64,000 nucleotides of DNA from CAVPEV01 sp963703555. GTDB lineage: Bacteria; Actinomycetota; Actinomycetes; Actinomycetales; Cellulomonadaceae. Under the pieces are notes generated by a model that had not been told where the DNA came from, searched no databases, and saw only the letters and a program-made list of their open reading frames with translations. Below are positions 36,403 to 44,680 of the stretch, piece by piece; the stretch's first letter is position 1; each line of letters starts with the position of its first letter. Both the position numbers and the translations under genes were made by a program. The stretch spans positions 10,003 to 74,002 of the forward strand of contig CAVPEV010000003.1 in NCBI GenBank assembly GCA_963703555.1, written 5' to 3'.

Positions 36403-38079
36403 TCAGCGGGCCGGCCGTACCCAGACCGTCGCGTCCACGGGCAGCAGCCCAGCCCCGGCGGTGTCGTCGCCAGGCTCGGTCGAGGCGAGCAGCACCTGGG
36501 CGTCGTCGGGAAGCCGCACCGGTGCCGGCCCGAGGTTGGTGACGACGAGGATCCCCCGGTTGACGAACGCGACAGTGCCCTCGGCTCCCGGCAGGTCGAC
36601 CCAGGACAGTCCGCCGGAGCCCAGTCGTTCGGCACGGCGCACCGCGAGCGCCTGGCGGTACAGCTCGTAGGTCGACCCGGGCCGGCCGCGTTGCACGTCG
36701 ACGGCGTGGGCGGCCCACGACGCGGGCTGCGGCAGCCAGGACGCCCCGGTCGGGGAGAAGCCGAACGCAGGGGCGTCGGCCTGCCACGGCATCGGCACCC
36801 GGGCTCCGTCGCGGCCCCGCTCCGCTCCGCCCGTGCGGCGGAACGCGGGGTCCTGGCGCACGGCGTCGTCCAGCATGGTGTGCTCGGGCAGCCCCAGCTC
36901 CTCGCCCTGGTAAAGGTAGGCCGATCCGGGCAGCCCGAGCATGAGCAGCGTCGCGGCGCGGGCCCGGCGCAGGCCGAGCGCGTCGTCGGGCTGGGTGTCG
37001 CCGGGCCCGATGCCGGCCGGCCGCCGGGACGGGTCCGGCAGCCCCAGCCGAGAAGCGTGCCGCACGACGTCGTGGTTGGACAGCACCCACGTGGTCGGGG
37101 CCCCGACCTCGTCGTTCGCGGCATAGGAGGCGGTGACCACCTCGCGCAGCCGGGCGGCGTCCCAGCCCGCATCGAGGAAGGCGAAGTTGAACGCCTGGTG
37201 CATCTCGTCGGGCCGGACGTAGCGGGCCAGCCGGGGCAGCGGCTCGACCCAGGCCTCGGCAACGAGCATGCGGTCGCCGTCGTACTGGGCGAGCACCTGG
37301 TGCCACTCGCGGTAGATCTCGTGCACGCCCTCCTGGTCGAACATCGGCGGGCTGGCCTGCCCGTCCCAGTCCGGCAGCCCGGCGGTCTTGACCAGGCCAT
37401 GCGCGACGTCGACCCGGAACCCGTCCACGCCGCGGTCGAGCCAGAACCGGAGAACGTCGACGAACTCGGCGCGCACCTGCACGTTCCCCCAGTCCAGGTC
37501 GGGCTGTCCCGGGTCGAACAGGTGCAGATACCACTGCCCGGGTCGGCCGTCGGCCTGCCCGACGCGGGTCCAGGCCGGTCCGCCGAACATGGAGCGCCAG
37601 TTGTTGGGTGGCAGCTCGCCGTGCGCGCCACGACCGTCGCGGAACAGATAGCGATCCCGCTCCGGGGAGCCCGGCGCGGCGGCGAGCGCCGCCCGGAACC
37701 AGGTGTGCTGGTCGGACGTGTGGTTGGGCACGAGGTCGACGATCACCCGCAGGCCCAGCTCGTGGGCCCGGGCCAGCAGCGTGTCGACGTCGGCCAAGGT
37801 GCCGAAGAGCGGGTCCACGTCGCGGTAGTCGGCCACGTCGTAGCCCGCGTCGGCCTGGGGAGAGCGGTAGAAGGGCGACAGCCACGCCGCGTCCACGCCG
37901 AGCTCGACGAGGTGGTCGAGGTGCGCTGTCACACCGGGGAGGTCGCCGATGCCGTCGCCGGACGAGTCGGCGAAGGATCGGGGGTACACCTGATAGATCA
38001 CGGCGTCGCTCCACCAGGGTCGATCGGTGTGGTCCGGGTCGTGCACCGCGGCGGTGCGCAGCCGGTCGATGGTGGTCAC
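36403..38079 (-). CDS. Glycoside hydrolase family 13 alpha-glucosidase
   Basis: A 558-residue GH13 enzyme that should cleave terminal alpha-glucosidic bonds of maltose, trehalose-like or short oligosaccharides in the cytoplasm (no signal peptide). Region I (VDLVPNHTS), the nucleophile Asp in GFRVDVAHG, the acid Glu in VAEAWVE and the third Asp in LSNHD are all present. GTG 38079 matches the family N-terminus (WWSDAVIYQVYPRSF soon follows). It lies 70 bp behind the LacI gene on the same strand, opposite malEFG-like importer genes, which fits intracellular breakdown of the imported sugar. Confidence 0.92.
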   Translation of the reverse strand: MTTIDRLRTAAVHDPDHTDRPWWSDAVIYQVYPRSFADSSGDGIGDLPGVTAHLDHLVELGVDAAWLSPFYRSPQADAGYDVADYRDVDPLFGTLADVDTLLARAHELGLRVIVDLVPNHTSDQHTWFRAALAAAPGSPERDRYLFRDGRGAHGELPPNNWRSMFGGPAWTRVGQADGRPGQWYLHLFDPGQPDLDWGNVQVRAEFVDVLRFWLDRGVDGFRVDVAHGLVKTAGLPDWDGQASPPMFDQEGVHEIYREWHQVLAQYDGDRMLVAEAWVEPLPRLARYVRPDEMHQAFNFAFLDAGWDAARLREVVTASYAANDEVGAPTTWVLSNHDVVRHASRLGLPDPSRRPAGIGPGDTQPDDALGLRRARAATLLMLGLPGSAYLYQGEELGLPEHTMLDDAVRQDPAFRRTGGAERGRDGARVPMPWQADAPAFGFSPTGASWLPQPASWAAHAVDVQRGRPGSTYELYRQALAVRRAERLGSGGLSWVDLPGAEGTVAFVNRGILVVTNLGPAPVRLPDDAQVLLASTEPGDDTAGAGLLPVDATVWVRPAR

Positions 38080-38149
38080 AGGGGCGTCCTCCGTGGCTGG
38101 CCGGGGTACAGGGGTCCGCGGCCGGGCGTGCGCCGGCCGGGCTGCGGCG

Positions 38150-39199
38150 TCAGCGTCGCACGGCGCCGGTGGAGGCGCGCACGACGAGCTCGGGGTGGAA
38201 CAGCAGCTCCCTGCGCGTGGCCGGCACCCCGTCGATCTCCGAGACGAGCGCGTCGACGGCCGCCCGGCACAGCGCACGGACCGGCTGGCGCAGCGAGGTC
38301 AGGGCGGGGTCCGTGAACGGGTTGAGCGGGGAGTCGTCGTAGCCGACGACGGACATGTCGCCCGGCACAGACAGGCCCCTGGCGCGTGCGGCGCGGATCG
38401 CGCCGAGCGCCATGAGGTCGGAGCCGCAGATGATGGCCGTGTGCCCGCGGTCCATGAGCTCCCCGGCGGCAGCGGCGCCGCCCTCCACGGTGTAGAGGGT
38501 CCACACCACCGAGTCGTCGACCGTCCCGCGGCCGAGGTGCCGGGCACAGCTCGCGGCGAAACCGGCCTGCTTGCGTCGGGACGGCACGAAACGCTCGGGC
38601 CCGAGCGCGAGCCCGATCCGCTCGTGGCCGAGCGAGACGAGATGACGCACCGCCTGGTCGACCGCCTCGGCGTCGTCGGTCGACAGCGACGGGACATCGA
38701 GGTCGGGCTGGTGGCCGTTGACCAGGACGATGGGCAGGCCACGGGCGCGCAGGGCGGCATACCGGCCCGGGTCGGCGGTGGTGTCGGCGTGCAACCCCGA
38801 GACGAACACGATGCCGTCCACGCCGTGCTCGAGGAGCATGGCGACGTACTCGTCCTCAGTCGTGCCCCCGGGGGACTGCGTGCACAGCACCGCGGTGTAC
38901 CCGCGCTCGGCCAGGGCGGACTCGATGACCTGGGCGAACAGTGGGAAGACCGGGTTGGACAGCTCGGGGACGACGAGCCCGACGAGGCCCGCCGAACGCT
39001 GGCGCAGCCGGTCCGGACGCTCGTAGCCCAGGATGTCGAGAGCGGCCAGCACGGACCGGCGCGTGGCCGCGGCGACGCCCGCCTTACCGTTGAGCACGCG
39101 GGACACGGTCGCGGTGGAGACGTCGGCGTGCGCGGCGATGTCGGCCAGCCGGGTCCGGTCCGTGGAGCGCGCGCGCACGGTGTGCACCCTAGGGGACAC
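38150..39199 (-). CDS. LacI-family transcriptional regulator
   Basis: A 349-residue repressor with an N-terminal helix-turn-helix and hinge (ADIAAHADVSTATVSRVLNG) and a periplasmic-binding-like sugar sensor domain (60-349). It is divergent from the binding-protein gene; the 173-bp region between them holds a GCAAC-N2-GTTGC operator. It probably controls both the GH13 gene downstream and the importer, released by an alpha-glucoside. The exact inducer cannot be told from sequence. Confidence 0.93.
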   Translation of the reverse strand: MSPRVHTVRARSTDRTRLADIAAHADVSTATVSRVLNGKAGVAAATRRSVLAALDILGYERPDRLRQRSAGLVGLVVPELSNPVFPLFAQVIESALAERGYTAVLCTQSPGGTTEDEYVAMLLEHGVDGIVFVSGLHADTTADPGRYAALRARGLPIVLVNGHQPDLDVPSLSTDDAEAVDQAVRHLVSLGHERIGLALGPERFVPSRRKQAGFAASCARHLGRGTVDDSVVWTLYTVEGGAAAAGELMDRGHTAIICGSDLMALGAIRAARARGLSVPGDMSVVGYDDSPLNPFTDPALTSLRQPVRALCRAAVDALVSEIDGVPATRRELLFHPELVVRASTGAVRR

Positions 39200-39264
39200 G
39201 GGACCTCCTCGTCCGCAGCGGTCGTCCGGGTGGCGCCGCCCGGAATCGTTGCCTGAAAGTTACC

Positions 39265-39276
39265 GCAACTGGTTGC
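39265..39276. promoter_or_regulatory. LacI-type operator GCAACTGGTTGC with overlapping -35
   Basis: A perfect 5-bp inverted repeat with a 2-bp centre lies in the divergent LacI/malE intergenic region. TTGCAG at 39273-39278 can serve as a -35 with TTAGCG 17 bp downstream, so a bound repressor would block the importer promoter. A further GTTGC half-site is present near 39248. The central pair and half-sites match the general LacI-family pattern. Confidence 0.65.
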
Positions 39277-39372
39277 AGTCGTGTGCAGGACCGGTTTAGC
39301 GTCCGTAGCACCAAGCCGGCGTGGGTGGTGGTCACCTGTGCCGGCACACGGACATCGAAGGAGATCACCACG

Positions 39373-40599
39373 ATGCGACGGAGCATCCCTGTGGTGGCGG
39401 CCGGTCTCGGCCTCACCCTGGCACTCGCTGCATGCAGCGGCAGTACCGACAGCACGGCCAGTAGTACGCCGAGCACGCCCGCCGCGGGCGGCTCCCTGAC
39501 GATCTGGGTCGACGAGACCCGCCAGGCGGCCGTGCAGGCGGCGGCGGACACCTTCACCAAGGCGACGGGAGCCACCGTCGAGGTCGTCCTGAAGAACTTC
39601 GAGGACATCCAGACCGACTTCGCGGCCCAGGTCCCGACCGGGGAGGGGCCGGACATCACGGTCGGCGCCCACGACTGGCTCGGCGCGTTCATCTCCAACG
39701 GCGTCGTCGCACCCATCGAGCTGGGGGACGCCGCCGGCGGGTTCGAACCGGTCGCGATCCAGGCCTTCACCCAGGACGGCCAGGTCTACGGCGTGCCGTA
39801 CGCCGTGGAGAACATCGCCCTGATCCGGAACACCGCGCTGGCCCCGACCGCTCCGGCGACCTGGGACGACGCAGTGGCGGCCGGCCAGGCTGCCGGCACC
39901 CAGTACCCGATCCTGCTGCAGGTCAGCGAGAAGGGCGATCCCTACACGGCCTACCCGCTGCAGACGTCGTTCGGGGCGCCGGTCTTCACGCAGAAGGCTG
40001 ACGGCTCCTACAGCTCCGAGCTGGCGCTCGGTGGCGCGCCGGGCACGGCGTTCGCCCAGTGGCTGGCCGCCCAGGGCAAGGCCGGTGTGCTGGACACCGC
40101 GATCACCTACGACATCGCCGTGGCGGCGTTCGCCAACGGGCAGTCGCCGTTCATCGTCGGCGGGCCGTGGATGCTCGACCAGTTCACCAGCCTCAAGCTG
40201 GCGATCGACCCCATCCCGAGCGCCGGTGGGCAGCCCGCACAGCCGTTCGTGGGCGTGCAGGGCTTCTACGTCTCGGCGCAGTCGAAGAACGCGCTGCTCG
40301 CCAACGACTTCCTGGTCAACTACGTGGCGACGAAGGACGTCCAGCTCGCGCTCTACCAGGCCGGCAACCGGCCGCCGGCCCTCACCGCTGCGGCGGAGGA
40401 CGCCGCGAAGGACCCGCTGACGGCCGGCTTTGCCGCCGTCGGCGCCGAGGGCGTGCCCATGCCGTCCATCCCCGAGATGGCGACCGTGTGGACCTACTGG
40501 GGCGTCACGGAAGCGGCGATCATCTCCGGGTCCCAGGAGCCGACGGCCGCGTGGGACAAGATGGTCACGGACATCCAGACCGCGATCAAGGCGGCCTGA
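39373..40599 (+). CDS. Maltose/alpha-glucoside ABC transporter binding lipoprotein (MalE-like)
   Basis: A 408-residue solute-binding protein with a lipoprotein signal (lipobox LAAC) and the cluster D fold. Maltodextrin-binding-type phrases include TIWVDETRQAAVQAAADTF, GEGPDITVGAHDWLGAF and VPYAVENIALIRN. ATG 39373 has AAGGAGA 8 bp ahead, which decides the start over an upstream in-frame codon. It is the first gene of the importer operon and is controlled by the LacI-type operator upstream. Confidence 0.92.
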   Translation: MRRSIPVVAAGLGLTLALAACSGSTDSTASSTPSTPAAGGSLTIWVDETRQAAVQAAADTFTKATGATVEVVLKNFEDIQTDFAAQVPTGEGPDITVGAHDWLGAFISNGVVAPIELGDAAGGFEPVAIQAFTQDGQVYGVPYAVENIALIRNTALAPTAPATWDDAVAAGQAAGTQYPILLQVSEKGDPYTAYPLQTSFGAPVFTQKADGSYSSELALGGAPGTAFAQWLAAQGKAGVLDTAITYDIAVAAFANGQSPFIVGGPWMLDQFTSLKLAIDPIPSAGGQPAQPFVGVQGFYVSAQSKNALLANDFLVNYVATKDVQLALYQAGNRPPALTAAAEDAAKDPLTAGFAAVGAEGVPMPSIPEMATVWTYWGVTEAAIISGSQEPTAAWDKMVTDIQTAIKAA

Positions 40600-40705
40600 C
40601 CCGACGGCCCGGGGAGTCCGCACGGCTGGGTTCCCCGGGCCGATCGTGCCCGCGCAGTGTCGGAGGAGACGCGGACGAGGTCGTCCGCGGGCAGGAAGGC
40701 AACAG

Positions 40706-42322
40706 GTGAGCACTCACCAGGTCGGCATGGTCGACCAGCAGGCCACCACGACCACCACGCGGTCGCGCAGGACACCCAGCTCCCGGGCCTGGGGACCCGG
40801 CTTCATCGCCAAGCTGGTGCTCATGGCGTTCGTCGACGCGCTGGGCGGCTACGTGCTGCTCGCCGCCTGGGGGGCCGAGGCGTGGGGCATCTTCGCGCTG
40901 ATGGTCGCGCTCCTCGTCGCCGTGAACTACGTCTACTTCTCCTCCCGGCACACCCTGCCGCTGAAGTACATCCTCCCCGGGCTGATCTTCCTGCTGGTGT
41001 TCCAGGTCTACGTCGTCGCGTACACGGGGTACGTGGCCCTGACGAACTATGGGGACGGCCACAACTCCACCAAGGACGCAGCGGTCGCGTCGATCCTCGT
41101 ACAGAACGAGCGGCGGGTGGCCGATTCGGCCTCGTTCCCGCTCACCGTCCTGCTCCGCGGGGACGAGCTCGGCTTCGCGATCGTCGACCAGGACGGCACC
41201 GTCCGGGCCGGGACCGCGACCGAGCCGATGGCGGTCGTCGAGGACGCCCAGGTCACCGACGGCCGGGTGACGGCGGTCCCCGGGTTCGAGGTGGCACCGC
41301 GCGCCGAGGTCGTCGCGCGCCAGTCGGACGTCACGAGCCTGCGCGTACCGTTCGCCGAGGACGTGGCGCAGGGGTCGGTGCGCACCCAGGACGGGTCCAC
41401 GGGCTACCTGTACGAGTCCACGTTCGACTACGACCCGGTGGCCGACACCATGACGAACCGGGCGACCGGGACCGTCTACCACGCCACCGACCGGGGCCAG
41501 TTCGCGGCCGACGACGGTACGACGCTGCCGGTCGGCTGGCGGGTCCTGGTCGGCACGGAGAACTTCACGACCGCGTTCACCGACGCCCGGTACGCCGGAC
41601 CGTTCCTGCGCATCCTGGTCTGGACCGTGGTGTTCGCCCTGCTGTCGGTCGTCACGACCTTCCTGCTCGGGCTCTTCCTGGCCGTGGTGCTCAACGACGA
41701 GCGGGTCCGTGGCCGCAAGGTGTACCGCACGTTGCTGCTGCTGCCCTACGCGATCCCCGGATTCCTGTCCGCGCTCATCTGGTCCGGCCTGCTCAACCGC
41801 AAGTTCGGCTTCATCAACGCGGTCCTGCTCGGCGGGGCGCAGATCCCCTGGCTGACCGACCCGTGGCTGGCCAAGGCGGCCGTCCTCGGCGTCAACCTGT
41901 GGCTCGGCTTCCCGTACATGCTGCTCATCACGACCGGCGCCCTGCAGTCGATCCCTGCCGACGTCAAGGAGGCGGCGCGAGTCGACGGGGCAGGCCCGCT
42001 GCGCACGTGGTGGTCGGTGACCGGGCCGCTGCTGCTGGTGTCGACCGCGCCGCTGCTCATCTCCAGCTTCGCGTTCAACTTCAACAACTTCACGCTCATC
42101 TACATGCTCACCGGGGGCGGTCCGCGGTTCACCGACACCTCGGCTCCGCTCGGTGCGACCGACATCCTCATCTCGATGGTGTACTCGGTCTCCGGCATCG
42201 ACGGCTCCGCCCCGAAGAACTACGGGCTGGCCAGTGCGCTGTCCATCGTCATCTTCGTCGTGGTGGGCACGGTGTCGGCCCTGGCGTTCCGCCGCACGCG
42301 CAAGCTCGAGGAGGTGCTCTGA
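40706..42322 (+). CDS. Sugar ABC transporter permease MalF-like
   Basis: A 538-residue permease with eight membrane helices. As in enterobacterial MalF, a large extracytoplasmic loop (about 115-290) lies between the third and fourth helices and probably contacts the binding protein. Most Gram-positive MalF homologues are about 300 residues and lack it. The EAA loop EAARVDGAGPLRTWWSVTGP, which docks on the ATPase, is present. GTG 40706 is preceded by AGGAAGG. No ATPase gene is in the operon, so a shared MsiK-type ATPase encoded elsewhere is likely. Confidence 0.92.
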   Translation: MSTHQVGMVDQQATTTTTRSRRTPSSRAWGPGFIAKLVLMAFVDALGGYVLLAAWGAEAWGIFALMVALLVAVNYVYFSSRHTLPLKYILPGLIFLLVFQVYVVAYTGYVALTNYGDGHNSTKDAAVASILVQNERRVADSASFPLTVLLRGDELGFAIVDQDGTVRAGTATEPMAVVEDAQVTDGRVTAVPGFEVAPRAEVVARQSDVTSLRVPFAEDVAQGSVRTQDGSTGYLYESTFDYDPVADTMTNRATGTVYHATDRGQFAADDGTTLPVGWRVLVGTENFTTAFTDARYAGPFLRILVWTVVFALLSVVTTFLLGLFLAVVLNDERVRGRKVYRTLLLLPYAIPGFLSALIWSGLLNRKFGFINAVLLGGAQIPWLTDPWLAKAAVLGVNLWLGFPYMLLITTGALQSIPADVKEAARVDGAGPLRTWWSVTGPLLLVSTAPLLISSFAFNFNNFTLIYMLTGGGPRFTDTSAPLGATDILISMVYSVSGIDGSAPKNYGLASALSIVIFVVVGTVSALAFRRTRKLEEVL

Positions 42323-42323
42323 G

Positions 42324-43259
42324 ATGTCGACGGGTGCGACCACCGAGCTGACGGCAGGCACCACCGCCGGAGTGCCGACGGGTGGGCCCGCCGTCGTCCC
42401 CCGGAACCGCACGACGCTGCGCCGCTGGCTGGCGACCGTCGGCTGGCGGCACGTCGTCGGTCTGGTGGCCGTCGTCTACGCCGGGTTCCCGATCGTCTAC
42501 ATCGTCTCCGCCTCGCTGCGCGAGGGCGGCACCCTGACAGGCTCGAACGCGCTGTTCACCCAGCTGAGCCCGGCCAACTACGCCGCGCTGGGCGGCACCC
42601 GGTTCTGGACGTGGATGGCCAACACGCTGACGATCGCGATCGCCACCTCGGTCGGCACCGTGGTCATGGGTGCCGCGGCTGCCTACGCGTTCTCCCGGTT
42701 CCGGTTCACCGGGCGGCGGCTCGGGCTGACGTCGCTGCTCATCATCCAGATGTTCCCGCAGATGCTGGCGTTCATCGCGATCTTCCTGCTGCTCCTGAGC
42801 CTGGGGAACGTCGTCCCGGCCCTGGGGCTGAACTCCAAGCTGTCGCTCATCTGCATCTACCTGGGCGGTGCGCTCGGGGTGAACACCTTCCTCATGTACG
42901 GCTTCTTCAACACCGTGCCCCGCGAGCTCGACGAGGCGGCGAAGATCGACGGGGCCACGCACGCCCAGATCTACTGGACGATCATCCTGCGCCTGGTCGC
43001 CCCGGTGCTCGCCGTGGTGGCACTGCTGTCGTTCATCTCGACCTTCGGGGAGTTCATCATCGCCCGGGTCGTCCTGCAGTCGGAGGGCAACTGGACGCTG
43101 GCCGTGGGGTTGTACGGCTGGGTCTCGTCCCAGCTCGACGCCAACTGGGGGCTGTTCGCGGCCGGGGCCGTGATCGCCGCCGTGCCCGTGCTCGCGTTGT
43201 TCCTGTTCCTGCAGCGCTACATCGTCTCCGGGCTGACCGCCGGCGCCGTCAAGGGGTGA
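42324..43259 (+). CDS. Sugar ABC transporter permease MalG-like
   Basis: A 311-residue permease with six helices and the EAA motif DEAAKIDGATHAQIYWTIIL. It starts 1 bp after the malF-like stop with GAGG in the end of that gene as ribosome site. With the binding protein and MalF-like subunit it forms an importer for maltose or related alpha-glucosides. No ATP-binding subunit follows. Confidence 0.93.
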   Translation: MSTGATTELTAGTTAGVPTGGPAVVPRNRTTLRRWLATVGWRHVVGLVAVVYAGFPIVYIVSASLREGGTLTGSNALFTQLSPANYAALGGTRFWTWMANTLTIAIATSVGTVVMGAAAAYAFSRFRFTGRRLGLTSLLIIQMFPQMLAFIAIFLLLLSLGNVVPALGLNSKLSLICIYLGGALGVNTFLMYGFFNTVPRELDEAAKIDGATHAQIYWTIILRLVAPVLAVVALLSFISTFGEFIIARVVLQSEGNWTLAVGLYGWVSSQLDANWGLFAAGAVIAAVPVLALFLFLQRYIVSGLTAGAVKG

Positions 43260-43368
43260 CCGCAGGAGTCGGCCGCTCGGCGTACGGCGCCGCCGGGACG
43301 TGCAGGTGCGCACCGGCCGGGCAGGTGCACCCCGAGGGGCCGCCCGCCGGCTCGCTAGGGTGGCCGGC

Positions 43369-44670
43369 GTGACCGTCACCGACTCACCGCCGGGCCCTGC
43401 GGGCGGGTACGGCGAAGCGGACCGCGCGCGGTGGGTCACCGAGGCGCCCAAGTCTCGCAGCCGCACGGCCTTCGAGCGGGACCGCGCGAGGATCGTGCAC
43501 TCCTCGGCGCTGCGCCGGCTCGGGGCCAAGACGCAGGTGCTCGGCCCCGGGTCGGACGACTTCGTGCGGACCCGGCTGACACACACCCTCGAGGTCGCGC
43601 AGGTCGGTCGGGAGATCGGCAAGGCGCTGGGCTGCGACCCGGATGTCGTCGACACCGCGTGCCTCGCCCATGATCTGGGCCACCCGCCGTTCGGGCACAA
43701 CGGCGAGCGTGCCCTGGCCGCGCTCGCACAGGGCATCGGCGGGTTCGAGGGCAACGCCCAGACCCTGCGCCTGCTCACCCGGCTGGAGCCGAAGGTCATC
43801 GGCCCCGACGGCCGCGGTGTCGGGCTCAACCTGACCCGCGCCAGCCTGGACGCCTCGGTGAAGTACCCGTGGGGGGCAGGGCAGGGACCGGTGCGCCCGG
43901 ACGGGCACCCGACGCCGAAGTTCGGCGTCTACCCCGACGACCTGGCGGTCTTCCGGTGGCTGCGCGACGGCGCGCCCGACGGGCACAGGTGCCTGGAGGC
44001 GCAGGTCATGGACCTGGCCGACGACATCTCCTACTCGGTGCACGACGTCGAGGACGCGGTGGTGGGCGGGCGGCTGGACCTGGACGTGCTCACCGTCCCC
44101 GACGAGCGGGCGCGCATCGTGGCGGCGGTGCACGGCTGGTACGGGTCCGCCGTGGACGCCGCCGGCCTGGAGGCGGCGATGGACCGGTTGGTCGGGGCCC
44201 GGGCCTGGCGCACCGGGTTCGACGGGTCCCGGGGTGCGCTGGCCATGCTCAAGGACGCCACCAGCGAGCTCATCGGCCGGTTCGCCCGGGCCGCCGAGGT
44301 GGCCACCCGCGAGCGGTACGGGACCGGGCCCCTGACGCGGTACGGCGCGGACCTCGTCGTGCCGGACACCACCCTCGCCGAGATCCTCGTGCTCAAGGGG
44401 CTGGCGGTCGCGTACGTGATGGCCCCTCGTGAGCTCGAGCCGCTGCACCTGGCCCAGCGGGAGATGCTCGCCGACCTCGTGCACGTGCTCGCGGAGCGCG
44501 CCCCGCTGGCGCTCGAGCCGCCGTTCGCCGACGACTGGCGAGCCGCCCACGGCGACGGGGCGCGGCTGCGGGTGATCATCGACCAGGTCGCCTCGTTGAC
44601 CGACGTGTCCGCCGCAGCCCTGCACGCGCGCCTGGTGAGGCCGCCCCGACGCGCAGGTGGGGCCGCCTAG
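43369..44670 (+). CDS. dgt: Deoxyguanosinetriphosphate triphosphohydrolase-like protein
   Basis: An HD-domain enzyme that releases triphosphate from dNTPs. The 433-residue protein has the metal ligands in RTRLTHTLEVAQVGREIGK and CLAHDLGHPPFGHNGE, and DLADDISYSVHDVEDAV for the third Asp. GTG 43369 follows AGGG by 8 bp; a GTG three codons earlier is possible. It stands directly before dnaG, the usual actinobacterial pair, with a 10-bp gap. Confidence 0.93.
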   Translation: MTVTDSPPGPAGGYGEADRARWVTEAPKSRSRTAFERDRARIVHSSALRRLGAKTQVLGPGSDDFVRTRLTHTLEVAQVGREIGKALGCDPDVVDTACLAHDLGHPPFGHNGERALAALAQGIGGFEGNAQTLRLLTRLEPKVIGPDGRGVGLNLTRASLDASVKYPWGAGQGPVRPDGHPTPKFGVYPDDLAVFRWLRDGAPDGHRCLEAQVMDLADDISYSVHDVEDAVVGGRLDLDVLTVPDERARIVAAVHGWYGSAVDAAGLEAAMDRLVGARAWRTGFDGSRGALAMLKDATSELIGRFARAAEVATRERYGTGPLTRYGADLVVPDTTLAEILVLKGLAVAYVMAPRELEPLHLAQREMLADLVHVLAERAPLALEPPFADDWRAAHGDGARLRVIIDQVASLTDVSAAALHARLVRPPRRAGGAA

Positions 44671-44680
44671 ACTGCGCCGC

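Noticed and set aside
40586..42412. 608-codon minus-strand frame opposite the MalF-like gene
   Set aside because: Composition is Arg/Asp/His-rich without motifs, while the plus strand shows membrane helices and the EAA loop.
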